From the NCBI RefSeq assembly GCF_022867795.2, contig NZ_CP107006.1, forward strand, positions 744,001 through 808,000: DNA of 64,000 nucleotides, written 5' to 3'. Shown here in pieces: positions 44,785 through 54,287 of this stretch. Numbering within the stretch: the stretch's first letter is position 1; each line of letters starts with the position of its first letter. Under the pieces are notes generated by a model. That model ran no database searches, was not told the DNA's origin, and saw only the letters and a program-made list of their open reading frames with translations. Source of the DNA: Chitinophaga horti. Lineage in GTDB: Bacteria; Bacteroidota; Bacteroidia; Chitinophagales; Chitinophagaceae. Both the position numbers and the translations under genes were made by a program.

Positions 44785-47360
44785 TGAAGAAGTTAGTGCT
44801 TTTGTTCATTGCCGGCTGCCTCTCCGGCGGCATAGCCCTCGCGCAGAAGCCGGCATTGGATACCACGGCTTACAAACTGTGGAAACGGACGAGCCCCCCG
44901 GTAATGTCGTGGGATGGCAACTGGGTGGTGTACGGCGTCTCAGGTGATTATACGACGAAAGAAGTGCATCTCGTCAACATCGCTTCCGGTAAAAATACCA
45001 TCATGCCCGGCATGTCCGACCCCACTTTCTTTAACCTGGGTAAGTGGATGAAGTATTCGGTAAACGATTCGTTGATGCTGATGCGAATGAAGGATGGTAA
45101 AAGGCTGCATTGGAAGAACAGTAGTTTTATTCTCACGGCAGATGCATCTCCCTTCGTTACTTATAGCAACCGCTCGCAACTCGTAGTGTGGAACGTGGAT
45201 ACGAATGATAGCACGGTGTTCGCAGGCGTAAGCCGGGTGACACTGTTCGACCAGGAACGTTCCGTTATTTATCAGCAGGATAAACAACTGAAAGCGGGCC
45301 CGTTAAAGGGTAAACATGCCGTCGTATCCAATGGAGAAGTGAGCGATTTCTCTTTCGATAAAGATAAGCAGGAGGGTACTTTTGTGGCTGGCGCGCAACT
45401 GTACTATTTTTCGCTGAAAGGCAGACAACCTCAGTTGTTACTGGACTTTAACGATGTAAAGGTGCCCGCCGGCTACCAATTACGCCAAAGGGCATACGAA
45501 ATTACACCTGCCACCAAACAGATGGTGCTGGACATTAGTTCGCCATTCAAACAAAAGCCCCCGGCGAAAGCTGATCCTAACGCAGTAGATCTGGAGCTGT
45601 GGACCTGGAACGAGCCTGTGTCGCAGCGCCGGCAGCGGCGTGGTTCGGGCAGCCGGAGTGTAATGGACGATGCGAAATTTGTCTATGACCTGCAAAGCAA
45701 ACAGCTGGCAGAAGCGGCCCCTGAGTTTACCGGGCAGTTTTATGCGCCGGGTGCTTCTTCCTTCGAGTATGTATTATATAGTGATCCATCGCCCTACAAA
45801 TTGGAAGTAGACTGGGTATACGATGCGCATTTTGATATCTGGATGTCCAACATCAAAACAGGTGAACGTAAGCTGGTCGCCAAACACGGCCTCGAAAACC
45901 CGCAATGGAGCCCGAACGGCCGTTTCGCTGTGTTGTACGATCATGCCGAAAAGGCCTGGATGCTGCTGAACACGAAAGCGGGTAAATTCGAGAATGTGTC
46001 CGCCCAAATTGGCCACCCCGTTCACAAAGAGGATGTAGATATGGTGCGGTTGGAAACGTCTTATGGTTTGGCTGGTTGGCTGAACGGCGGCAACACTGCC
46101 GTATTCTACGACCGCTACGACCTGTGGGCCGTTGACCTTACCGGTGCGGAAAAGCCGCGCAGCCTGACGAACGGTTACGGTCGTGCGCACAACATCTCGT
46201 TCCGGTTGCTGAATACGCCTTATGGCGGCGAGTTGGATCTATCCAAACCCTTGCTGCTGCAAAGTTTCAACGAGCGTACCAAGTCCGGCGGCGTATACCG
46301 GCTTACGGCATTTAAGAAAGTGGACGCGTTAGTAGACGAGGCTGCGTACTCCGTAAAAGTGAATGCTGTTGCCGGTAATCGCAACGCCTTCCTCTTCACG
46401 CGCGGCAGCTTCTCTCAGTACCCCGATCTTTGGTGGGCCAATGGTAATATGCAGGCAGCCAAACGCCTGACGGACATTAACCCGCATCAACAGCAATACA
46501 GCTGGGGTACAGCAAAGGTGTTCGAATGGAAAAACACGAACGGTAAAGCCCAGCAAGGCTTGCTGTATGTGCCGGAGCACTATGATCCTGCGAAAAAATA
46601 CCCGGTGATCGTCAATTTCTACGAGACGCATTCAGACGATTTGCACGAGTACTTCACCCCCCACTACAGCACCTGCACGATCGATATTCCGACTTTCGTG
46701 AGCAATGGGTATGTGGTATTTCGTCCGGATGTACACTTTGGTGTGGGCCAGCCTGGCGAGGATGCGACTAATGCCGTAGTGAGTGGCACCCGGGCGCTGA
46801 TCGCCGCAGGCATCGCAGATAAAGATCGTATCGGATTACAGGGACATAGCTTCTCTGGTTTCGAAGTGGCCTACATCGCGACGAAAACATATTTGTTCAA
46901 GTGTGTGAACGTAGGCGCGGGAGTGGTAAACATGACTTACAACTATACCTCGATGCGTTCGAACGGCGCGCCCGGGCTGTTTAAGCCGGAGGTAGATCAG
47001 TATCGTATCGGTAAAACCATGTGGGAGGACAAAGCGGCCTATCTGCTTAATTCCCCCATCCTTAACGCCGATAAGATTACCAGTCCGCTACTGATCCTGC
47101 ATAACGACAAAGATGGCGCAGTGGCCTTTACACAGGGCCTGGACTTATTTTACGCGATGCGTCGCATGCAAAAGCCGGCGTGGTTGCTGAACTACAAAGG
47201 GCAGAACCATACGTTAGAGGAATTAGGCCCCCAGCAGGACTGGACTGCCCGTATGACCCAATACTTCGACCACTATCTGAAGGGCAAACCTATGCCAAGG
47301 TGGATGAAAGAAGGCATTGGGGTGGATGATCGTAAGGTAGATATGAAGCTGGACTATTAA
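44784..47360 (+). CDS. S9-family (prolyl oligopeptidase-type) serine peptidase, cassette 3
   Basis: Secreted peptidase of 858 residues with a signal peptide (ending near ALAQ). The N-terminal beta-propeller spans about residues 40-560. The C-terminal alpha/beta-hydrolase domain carries the complete triad: nucleophile Ser689 in GHSFSG, Asp777 in HNDKDGAV, and His809 in GQNHTLEE. S9 enzymes cleave short peptides, often next to proline or at the N-terminus. Here it probably trims peptides for uptake, with the TlpA-like partner reducing disulfides. The ATG overlaps the previous stop (TAATG). Confidence 0.93.
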   Translation: MKKLVLLFIAGCLSGGIALAQKPALDTTAYKLWKRTSPPVMSWDGNWVVYGVSGDYTTKEVHLVNIASGKNTIMPGMSDPTFFNLGKWMKYSVNDSLMLMRMKDGKRLHWKNSSFILTADASPFVTYSNRSQLVVWNVDTNDSTVFAGVSRVTLFDQERSVIYQQDKQLKAGPLKGKHAVVSNGEVSDFSFDKDKQEGTFVAGAQLYYFSLKGRQPQLLLDFNDVKVPAGYQLRQRAYEITPATKQMVLDISSPFKQKPPAKADPNAVDLELWTWNEPVSQRRQRRGSGSRSVMDDAKFVYDLQSKQLAEAAPEFTGQFYAPGASSFEYVLYSDPSPYKLEVDWVYDAHFDIWMSNIKTGERKLVAKHGLENPQWSPNGRFAVLYDHAEKAWMLLNTKAGKFENVSAQIGHPVHKEDVDMVRLETSYGLAGWLNGGNTAVFYDRYDLWAVDLTGAEKPRSLTNGYGRAHNISFRLLNTPYGGELDLSKPLLLQSFNERTKSGGVYRLTAFKKVDALVDEAAYSVKVNAVAGNRNAFLFTRGSFSQYPDLWWANGNMQAAKRLTDINPHQQQYSWGTAKVFEWKNTNGKAQQGLLYVPEHYDPAKKYPVIVNFYETHSDDLHEYFTPHYSTCTIDIPTFVSNGYVVFRPDVHFGVGQPGEDATNAVVSGTRALIAAGIADKDRIGLQGHSFSGFEVAYIATKTYLFKCVNVGAGVVNMTYNYTSMRSNGAPGLFKPEVDQYRIGKTMWEDKAAYLLNSPILNADKITSPLLILHNDKDGAVAFTQGLDLFYAMRRMQKPAWLLNYKGQNHTLEELGPQQDWTARMTQYFDHYLKGKPMPRWMKEGIGVDDRKVDMKLDY

Positions 47361-47435
47361 TATTTCTCATAAACGAACAGGCTAACGGCCCGGGGTTGTT
47401 TAGCCCGGAGGCACTATGTAGATTTTGGTAACAGA

Positions 47436-47472
47436 AGCATCCCGTCCCCCTCAGGACGGGATGCTGTTTTTA
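47436..47472 (+). terminator. Strong intrinsic terminator ending cassette 3
   Basis: A 12-bp stem (47436-47447 with 47454-47465, loop of six) is followed by G and five T, about 75 bp after the peptidase stop. It overlaps the stop codon end of the convergent OmpA-family gene by a few bases. Confidence 0.88.
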
Positions 47473-48585
47473 TATCTTCACAAATTCCACCCGCCTGTTA
47501 TTCGCCTTACCCAATACCGTTTTATTATCGCCTACTGGTACGCTTGCACCCTTACCGTCTGTACTCAGCAGCGTCGCATCGATACCAAATTGTTCCACCA
47601 GGTAAGTTTTTACCGCTTCTGCTCTTTTCTTTGATAAAGCAACATTGGCGGCGGGTACGCCGTCTGCATCCGTATGGCCGACGATCTTTACTTTGAGTTC
47701 CGGGTTCTCCGTAAGCACTGCCGCTATTTCCTTCAGCGTACCATGTGAAGTCGCTTTGATCTTGTCGGAGTTCACGTCGAACAAAATGCCCGTCGTCGAA
47801 AACTTGCCGGTGGTTACGAGTTTAGAGCGCGTGTCGGGCAGGCCGGCAGCCACTTTGATGTTGCCTACCAGGTACTGGAACGCCTCGTCCGGAAAGCCGC
47901 CTGTCGTTTCCACGCGGAAGTACAACTGGTTAAAAGGCGTGCTGGTATTCACACCGCGAGGCAGGTCGAACACTTTATCTTCATTGATCCAGATACGCAG
48001 CCGGGTGCCTTGTACCGAAATGGCATAATGGGCCACCTTACGCAGCGTTGCACCATATTTGCTCACTTTCTTTTCTCCAAAAAAGGTTTCTTTTTTGTTT
48101 TCATAACTGTGGATGCGCGCCATCGTATTTTCATTCTCCTTAGGATCGATCTTTACAGAAAACGAGTTGTACTGGAACTGGTGCGTGAGGAAGGGGTTGG
48201 CACCCGGATCTTCTTTACCGGAAGCAAACAAGCCGAAGGTGAGTGGCGGCAGGTAGTAGCCCATTTTAGGGACTACGTTCAGCAACATGTCAAATTCTAC
48301 GGTGAAGTTCGGGCCGAAGTCTTTGGCTTTCGTGCCACTCAGATAATTGCCGACCGCCAGGTGCAGCCATTTACTTTTATCTGCCATAGCAATCACGGAG
48401 CCGTTTGCATTAGTATTCCAGTTTACAGGCAATTCGCCCGTAGCATCGGAGGCAAAATCTTCGGCGTAAATCACCTTTTCACCAGGCACGAAGTCAAACC
48501 GGGAGTAAGTCGCCAGCAGGGTATCCTGGGCGTTGAGTGGCTGCCATAAACAGGCCAGCAGGGGCAAAATAATCAGTTTTCGCAT
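47470..48585 (-). CDS. OmpA-family outer-membrane/peptidoglycan-binding protein
   Basis: A 371-residue exported protein with a signal peptide (ending near LNAQ). The N-terminal 240 residues form a beta-sandwich region that looks like a concanavalin-type lectin fold (FTVEFDMLLNVVP; YAISVQGTRLRIWINEDKVFDLP). The C-terminal OmpA domain (about 260-371) has ILFDVNSDKI, VKIVGHTDADG, LSKKRAEAVKTYL and NNRRVEFVKI, including the Asp and Arg that bind diaminopimelate. It probably anchors a surface or periplasmic module to peptidoglycan. It is monocistronic and convergent with cassette 3. Confidence 0.9.
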   Translation of the reverse strand: MRKLIILPLLACLWQPLNAQDTLLATYSRFDFVPGEKVIYAEDFASDATGELPVNWNTNANGSVIAMADKSKWLHLAVGNYLSGTKAKDFGPNFTVEFDMLLNVVPKMGYYLPPLTFGLFASGKEDPGANPFLTHQFQYNSFSVKIDPKENENTMARIHSYENKKETFFGEKKVSKYGATLRKVAHYAISVQGTRLRIWINEDKVFDLPRGVNTSTPFNQLYFRVETTGGFPDEAFQYLVGNIKVAAGLPDTRSKLVTTGKFSTTGILFDVNSDKIKATSHGTLKEIAAVLTENPELKVKIVGHTDADGVPAANVALSKKRAEAVKTYLVEQFGIDATLLSTDGKGASVPVGDNKTVLGKANNRRVEFVKI

Positions 48586-48795
48586 ATTGTCGGGGTTGTA
48601 GATGCAAAGCTATCTTTTCACTTAGGTAGAAAACGCAGTACTATCCTTAGGTTCATTAATTCAGTGATTCTACGGAGGCTGTAACCATTTGTGGTGGCCG
48701 TTTTAAGTGTGCTGTTCGGTGTCTGAAATGCAGCATTCGGGGGATCGGTTGCTGAAATCGGCGGATGAATAATTATGTTTCGTAAGTAATTATTT

Positions 48796-48813
48796 TTTGT
48801 ACTTTAGTACAAA
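48796..48813. promoter_or_regulatory. Perfect inverted repeat upstream of the cassette 4 sigma gene
   Basis: TTTGTAC and GTACAAA flank a four-base TTTA spacer, 26 bp before the sigma ATG. The spot is where an operator or a promoter core would be expected; the TACTTTA inside resembles a -7 box. Confidence 0.45.
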
Positions 48814-48839
48814 CTGAGTGAACCCATCCACGTTGTAAC

Positions 48840-49442
48840 ATGATGCAGTATCTTCCACATAGTGAAAGTACCTTGTTACGCCTGCTTGCAGGTGGTGACC
48901 AGCATGCATACCAGCTCCTCTTCGAACGTTACTGGGACCCAATTTACTCCACCGCCTTAATACTGACCAAATCGCCATCACTGGCCGAAGATGTGGCGCA
49001 GGATGTGTTTACCATGCTTTGGGAAAAACGCGCGTCCATGGCTGCAGTGGAAAAGCTGGAGAACTTCCTGTTCATCGCCGCCCGCAACACCATCTACACC
49101 CGCCTGCGTAAACTTTCTTCCGGCAAGGCCTACCGCGACTACCTGCTGCAAACTTTCCGGGAAACGGAAGGGGCGGGGGTAGACGAGCAGGCAGAGTTCC
49201 GGGAACTGGAGCAGCGTGTGATGCACGTGATCCAACAGTTGCCGCCGCAGCAGCAAAAGGCTTTTAAACTGAGTCGCTTCGAGGGCATGCGCCACGAGGA
49301 GATTGCCGTGGCCATGGGTTTATCGCGGGTCACGATCAAAAGTTATATTGTGCAGGCCATCGCCACGCTACGTAAAGCGCTGGCTAACAATCCTTCCGGG
49401 GCACTTATACTCTTATGGGGACTTCTCTTTTGGGGCAGATAA
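48840..49442 (+). CDS. ECF RNA polymerase sigma factor (FecI-like), cassette 4
   Basis: A 200-residue ECF sigma factor. The sigma-2 region contains QLLFERYWDPIYSTALIL and AEDVAQDVFTMLWEKRA. The sigma-4 region contains LPPQQQKAFKLSRFEGMRHEEIAVAMGLSRVTIKSYIVQAIATLRKAL. It is most like the cassette 2 sigma factor within the window (shared FERYW/FDRYW and QQQKAFxLSR). The ATG start is in a typical context. The FecR partner follows 72 bp later. Confidence 0.93.
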   Translation: MMQYLPHSESTLLRLLAGGDQHAYQLLFERYWDPIYSTALILTKSPSLAEDVAQDVFTMLWEKRASMAAVEKLENFLFIAARNTIYTRLRKLSSGKAYRDYLLQTFRETEGAGVDEQAEFRELEQRVMHVIQQLPPQQQKAFKLSRFEGMRHEEIAVAMGLSRVTIKSYIVQAIATLRKALANNPSGALILLWGLLFWGR

Positions 49443-49514
49443 AAATATTTTTACCCCCGGCACCTCCCTTCTTTATGTTGATGCGTCTTTAATCTGTAAC
49501 CGGTATTTCACGTT

Positions 49515-50657
49515 ATGGACCAGCACACATTTTCCGCTTTACTGGAAAAGTATCTCAACGACGACCTGAGCCAGGAAGAGCTTTCCCGGCTGCTGGACTC
49601 ATTGCAGGACGAAAATCTCCGCCGGCAATGGGAATCTGCAATTGGCGGCATGCTCGCCAATCCGCAGCTGCACGGACTATCCGATCGTGCGCAGATGGAC
49701 CGGGTGCGTAAGGCCATTCTCCGTAAACCACTTTATCGCAGACTGTTACCGTATGCCGCCGCCGCTGCCGTGTTATTCCTGGCTGCTGCCGGGCTTTTCT
49801 ATATGAACGTTACGCCCACTGTCAAGCCGCTGATGCCCACGGCGCAACAAGCTCCGGCAGTTCTTCCGGGTGGTAATAAGGCCATGCTGACGCTGGCTGA
49901 TGGCAGCCAGATCACACTTGACAGTGCCGGTAATGGTGCCATTGCCAGTCAGGGTAACGTACAGGTTATCAAACTGAATAATGGTCAACTCGCCTACCAG
50001 GCCAACGGCGCCAAACAGGCGGCCGGGTATAATACACTGGTAACGCCCCGCGGCGGCCAGTACCGCATTCAGCTGCCCGATGGTTCGGAAGTATGGTTGA
50101 ACGCCGCTTCCAGCCTGCGTTTTCCTACGGTATTTGACGGGCCTGAGCGCGAAGTGCAGTTGAAGGGCGAGGCCTATTTCGAAATCGCGCAGAACAGTCA
50201 GCAACCTTTCAGGGTAAAGGTGGATGATATGACCGTACAGGTGTTGGGTACACACTTTAACGTGATGGCTTATGCGGACGAGCAGCATGTGCGCACCACT
50301 TTGTTACAAGGGGCGGTGAAGGTCATGCAGGGGAGCAGTTCCCTGCATCTGCGGCCGGGCCAGCAGGCGGAAGCGCGCGGTACACAGGCGTTACAGTTAC
50401 GCGAAGGGGTGAACCTGGAGCAGGTAGTCGCCTGGAAAAACGGGTACTTCCAGTTTAACCACGAACCGTTAGAAGGGGTACTGCGGCAGATCGGCCGCTG
50501 GTATGATGCGGAAATAGTCTATGAAGGAAAAGTGCCCGACCGCGAATTTGGCGGACAAATATCCCGCAACAGCAGTATCACAGAAGTGCTTAAGATGTTA
50601 GAACTCACGAATGTACGCTTCCGGGTAGAAGGAAAGCGGATTGTCGTCACGCAATAG
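49515..50657 (+). CDS. FecR-family anti-sigma factor / signal transducer, cassette 4
   Basis: Inner-membrane anti-sigma factor of 380 residues. The cytoplasmic part is about 1-75, with a membrane segment at about 78-96 (LLPYAAAAAVLFLAAAGLFYM). The FecR domain contains TLVTPRGGQYRIQLPDGSEVWLNAASSLRFP and VQLKGEAYFEIA. The DUF4974 C-terminus has LRQIGRWYDAEIVY and ends in RIVVTQ. It is followed by an unusually long 280-bp leader with repeated sequence before susC. Confidence 0.93.
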   Translation: MDQHTFSALLEKYLNDDLSQEELSRLLDSLQDENLRRQWESAIGGMLANPQLHGLSDRAQMDRVRKAILRKPLYRRLLPYAAAAAVLFLAAAGLFYMNVTPTVKPLMPTAQQAPAVLPGGNKAMLTLADGSQITLDSAGNGAIASQGNVQVIKLNNGQLAYQANGAKQAAGYNTLVTPRGGQYRIQLPDGSEVWLNAASSLRFPTVFDGPEREVQLKGEAYFEIAQNSQQPFRVKVDDMTVQVLGTHFNVMAYADEQHVRTTLLQGAVKVMQGSSSLHLRPGQQAEARGTQALQLREGVNLEQVVAWKNGYFQFNHEPLEGVLRQIGRWYDAEIVYEGKVPDREFGGQISRNSSITEVLKMLELTNVRFRVEGKRIVVTQ

Positions 50658-50689
50658 AATATCCGGTTTAAAATATGTCTACCGCCAGG

Positions 50690-50799
50690 GATCAACGCAC
50701 GTTATCAGTAAGTAGAATTTCCAACATTAAGATCAACGCACGCTATCAGTAACTAAAAAAATATCCACCATGAAAAAGATCAACGCACAACATTAGGAA
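50690..50799 (+). repeat. Triplicated direct repeat in the cassette 4 leader
   Basis: Three copies of a roughly 22-bp unit begin with GATCAACGCAC at 50690, 50731 and 50778 (intervals 41 and 47 bp). Copies 1 and 2 continue with G(C/T)TATCAGTAA; copy 3 diverges after the core. Copy 3 lies inside a mini-frame (50770-50796) encoding MKKINAQH. The repeats lie only in this fecR-susC gap. Confidence 0.8.
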
Positions 50800-50809
50800 C
50801 AAAGCCCAT

Positions 50810-50841
50810 AAAAAACCGGAACCGATGGCCGTCGGTCCCGG
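50810..50841 (-). terminator. Predicted antisense terminator in the susC leader, cassette 4
   Basis: Six A (50810-50815) are followed by a 10-position stem (50816-50825 with 50832-50841, one mismatch, loop of six). On the minus strand it is a CCGGGACCGA-type hairpin ending in six U. It lies 96 bp before the susC start. Confidence 0.7.
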
Positions 50842-50937
50842 CGAAATTTATCAGGGCAATCACCAGCTGTTAATTGGCATCTCCACGTCCACTGGCAAAA
50901 GCCGGGCGGGATTTTATTACCCTAACAAACCAAAATT

Positions 50938-53900
50938 ATGCTTTTTAGTATTATTCATGCGCGGTATTTAAAAAGGCGCCCGTACGCACAAACACTGCTC
51001 GTTATGAAGCTAACCGTTTTACTCTTATTGTCTGCCTGCCTGCAACTCAGCGCCCGGGGTTACGCGCAGCAGGTTACGTTGTCGGAGCGTAATATATCCC
51101 TGGAGCGGTTGTTCCGCTATTTTGAAAAACAAACCGGCTACGGATTTTTCTATGATCATCAACTGATCGACAAAGCGCCGAAGGTAACGGTAGACTTTAA
51201 AAACACACCGCTCGAAAAAGCGATGGAAACCGCACTGAAAGATCAGCTGCTGGCCTATTCCATCGTAGGCAAAAATGTAGTCATCAAACAGAAAGACCTA
51301 TACATGAACCTGGGACCAGTGAAAGTGCTGCTCCAGGATACGACGGTGAAAGCCGAAGGGCGCGTCACCGATTCGAAAAACGAACCTTTGCCCGGTGCTA
51401 CCGTGGTAGACAAAGCCACGGGGAAAGGTACCGCTACCGATGTGAAAGGCTTCTTTTCCCTTCGGGTGGCACGTGGTGCTGTACTTACCATTTCTTACCT
51501 GGGTTACAAAAGTCAGGATGTACAGGTGGTAAATGCGCAGCCCATTGAAATACAGTTGGCTGACCAGGTGAATGTGACAGACGAAATTGTAGTGGTAGGT
51601 TATGGCACCGTGCGTAAAAGCGATCTTACCGGTTCGCTGTCGCAGGTAAAGTCTAAAGACATTACAGCTTTCCCCACTACGAACGTGATGCAGGCCCTGA
51701 ATGGCCGCGCTGCCGGCGTAAGGGTAATGCAGAACGGTGGCGCACCGGGTGGCGGCGTCAGCATCAGGATAAGAGGTACGAACTCTATTCTTGGTGGCAA
51801 CGATCCGCTTTATGTGATCGACGGATTTCCTTACAATGGTAATCCTACGTTCCTTCAAAACTCCGATATCGCCTCCGTCGAAATTCTGAAAGATGCATCT
51901 TCAACAGCTATCTACGGCTCCCGTGGCGCAAACGGTGTGGTGATGATCACGACCAAAAGCGGGCGTAAAAATGATTTTACTTCGGTAGATATCGATGCCA
52001 GTTACACACAGCAGATGGTATCTAAAAAGATGCCTTTGATGAACGCGCAGCAATACGCGTTACTGTATAACGAGCAGGCGAAGAACGACGGACTGGCACC
52101 TTATTTCACCCAACCGTATATCGATAGCCTGGGTGGCGTAAAAGGCACCGACTGGCAGGACCTGGTATTGCGTAAAGCACCTATCTACACCGTAAATGCT
52201 ACTGTGAACGGCGGTACACAAAAAACAAAATTCTCACTCGGTACCAGCGCATTCCTGCAGGAAGGTATTATCCGTTCCAGCGACTACAAACGTTATAACC
52301 TGCGCGCCAACATCGAGCATGACATCAATAAAGTATTCACCGTATCGTTCAACAGCATTCTTACCCGCCTGAACAGCGCGCGCCAGAACTCAGGTTTGGG
52401 CAACCGCGGTAGCGACCTGATATCTGCCATGCTGATGGCGCCGCCTTCTGTAACGCCTTATCTTCCCAATGGTACGTATCGCAGGCTGAATACGGCTTAT
52501 CCGTTTATCTCCAACGCAATCATCAACCCACTGGTCTTTATTAACGAACAGCGCGACGTGATTAAAAGCGATCGGGTATTTGCGAATGCAGCAGTGATGA
52601 TTAAACCGTTGGATGGCCTGACCATTCGTCTTTCCGGCGGTATAGATAATATCAACGATCGCACAGACCAATACTCGAATATTGAGCCGACTGTAAACTC
52701 TGTAGGTAACGCAAATATCGCTACCACGCAGCAAACAGGTATGCTGAGCGAAAACACCGCTACTTATCAGAAGGAGTTTGGCAAACATTCATTTACCGCG
52801 CTGGCTGGGTTCACTTACCAGGATAACGTAACCACCAGCCTCAATGGCTCTGGTGCCGGCTTCCTGAGTGATGTGTTGGGCACTGGAAACATCCAGGGGG
52901 CCAGTACGCCAGGCATTCCGGGTAGTGGATATTCCAAATGGGTGCTGTTATCTTATCTCGGCAGGTTAAATTATACGCTGAATGATAAATACCTTTTCAC
53001 GGCGAGCATCCGTCGCGATGGTTCTTCCCGCTATTCGAAACAGAACCAGTGGGAGAATTTTCCGTCTGCAGCCGTGGCCTGGAAAGCTTCTAACGAGGAA
53101 TTTCTGAAGAAATCCGAATTGATTTCTGATTTGAAGGTGAGAGCGACTTACGGCCTCTCCGGTAATACATCGCTGGGTCCTTATCAAACGTTGAACCTCT
53201 TGGGGTCCAATAACACCATTTTCGGAGATGCGCTATTCGTATCCTACGCACCTGGCACCGTATTGCCCGGCGACCTTAAATGGGAAGTAACCCGCCAGAT
53301 GGATATTGGTGCGGAAGTAGGTTTGTTTAAAAACGATTTGCGTCTGACATTCGACTATTATCGCAAGAAAACCGTGAACGTACTCAATACCGTATTCCTG
53401 CCACGTTCCTCCGGTTATCAAACCACACTGAAGAACGTAGGGGAGATGGAAAACAAAGGCATCGAACTGGGCATTGATGCGGTGATCCTGAAAAACGATG
53501 TAAGCTGGACAATGAACGGTAACATCGCGTTCAACCGTAATAAAGTTGTGAAATTGTACGATGGGCAAGACATTTACGGTAGCGCGTTCTACACCGGTTC
53601 GTTAAACGATGCCGTAAACCTGTTACGGGAAGGCGAGCCGTTAGGCGTATTTTACGGTTATAAAGAAATTGGTTATACCTCTACAGGCAACCTGGCTTAT
53701 GAAGATGTAACGAAAGATGGCGCCATCAGTGCAGCCGATAAAATGATCATCGGCGATCCCAACCCAGACTTCATTTACGGCCTCAACTCCGTAACCAGTT
53801 GGAAAGGATTGGAGCTGACCGTATTCGTGCAAGGTTCGTATGGTAACGACATATTCAACCTGAACAAGGCATCCTCCATGGACCTTGGCATGGGTCTGAA

Positions 53901-54261
53901 CCTCCCGAAGGAAGTATTCGAAGATCACTGGACAGCGGAGAATCCTAACGCGAAGTATCCGAAGATCAGTCGTACACTGTCGGCTAATATGTCGACCCGT
54001 TTCGTGGAAGACGGTACTTACCTGCGCTTTAAAAACATCCAGCTGGCTTACAACCTGCCTGTGAAGGACTGGGGCTGGAAAGGGTTTAAATCTGCCCAAG
54101 TATATGCCAGCGGCCAGAACCTGATCACGTTTACCAAATACTCCTGGTACGATCCGGAAGTAAATGCGTATGGAGGATCTAACTCTATTAACCAGGGTAT
54201 CGATTACGCGATCTATCCAACGAATAAGTCTGTCACATTCGGCATCCGTTGCGGGTTCTGA
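50938..54261 (+). CDS. SusC/RagA-family TonB-dependent transporter with STN domain, cassette 4
   Basis: Transporter of 1107 residues. A short basic leader of 22 residues (MLFSIIHARYLKRRP) is followed by the conserved AQTLLVMKLT block and the signal peptide ending near GYAQQ. The STN domain is at about 50-115 and the carboxypeptidase-D-like domain at about 135-205. The plug has VVVGYGTVRKSDLTGSLSQV and ILKDASSTAIYGSRGANGVVMITTKSG. The barrel ends SVTFGIRCGF. It is a classical SusC of the carbohydrate-uptake type. The ATG follows CTAACAAACCAAAATT. Confidence 0.95.
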   Translation: MLFSIIHARYLKRRPYAQTLLVMKLTVLLLLSACLQLSARGYAQQVTLSERNISLERLFRYFEKQTGYGFFYDHQLIDKAPKVTVDFKNTPLEKAMETALKDQLLAYSIVGKNVVIKQKDLYMNLGPVKVLLQDTTVKAEGRVTDSKNEPLPGATVVDKATGKGTATDVKGFFSLRVARGAVLTISYLGYKSQDVQVVNAQPIEIQLADQVNVTDEIVVVGYGTVRKSDLTGSLSQVKSKDITAFPTTNVMQALNGRAAGVRVMQNGGAPGGGVSIRIRGTNSILGGNDPLYVIDGFPYNGNPTFLQNSDIASVEILKDASSTAIYGSRGANGVVMITTKSGRKNDFTSVDIDASYTQQMVSKKMPLMNAQQYALLYNEQAKNDGLAPYFTQPYIDSLGGVKGTDWQDLVLRKAPIYTVNATVNGGTQKTKFSLGTSAFLQEGIIRSSDYKRYNLRANIEHDINKVFTVSFNSILTRLNSARQNSGLGNRGSDLISAMLMAPPSVTPYLPNGTYRRLNTAYPFISNAIINPLVFINEQRDVIKSDRVFANAAVMIKPLDGLTIRLSGGIDNINDRTDQYSNIEPTVNSVGNANIATTQQTGMLSENTATYQKEFGKHSFTALAGFTYQDNVTTSLNGSGAGFLSDVLGTGNIQGASTPGIPGSGYSKWVLLSYLGRLNYTLNDKYLFTASIRRDGSSRYSKQNQWENFPSAAVAWKASNEEFLKKSELISDLKVRATYGLSGNTSLGPYQTLNLLGSNNTIFGDALFVSYAPGTVLPGDLKWEVTRQMDIGAEVGLFKNDLRLTFDYYRKKTVNVLNTVFLPRSSGYQTTLKNVGEMENKGIELGIDAVILKNDVSWTMNGNIAFNRNKVVKLYDGQDIYGSAFYTGSLNDAVNLLREGEPLGVFYGYKEIGYTSTGNLAYEDVTKDGAISAADKMIIGDPNPDFIYGLNSVTSWKGLELTVFVQGSYGNDIFNLNKASSMDLGMGLNLPKEVFEDHWTAENPNAKYPKISRTLSANMSTRFVEDGTYLRFKNIQLAYNLPVKDWGWKGFKSAQVYASGQNLITFTKYSWYDPEVNAYGGSNSINQGIDYAIYPTNKSVTFGIRCGF

Positions 54262-54287
54262 TTTGTTTTACCATATAATCATCTTGT

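Noticed and set aside
47425-47634. A 69-codon plus-strand frame starting near 47425
   Set aside because: It overlaps the cassette 3 terminator and the end of the OmpA-family gene, with no recognisable product.
50690-50799. The triplicated leader repeat as an IS end or attachment site
   Set aside because: There is no transposase or integrase nearby, no flanking target duplication, and the spacers between copies are unrelated in length.
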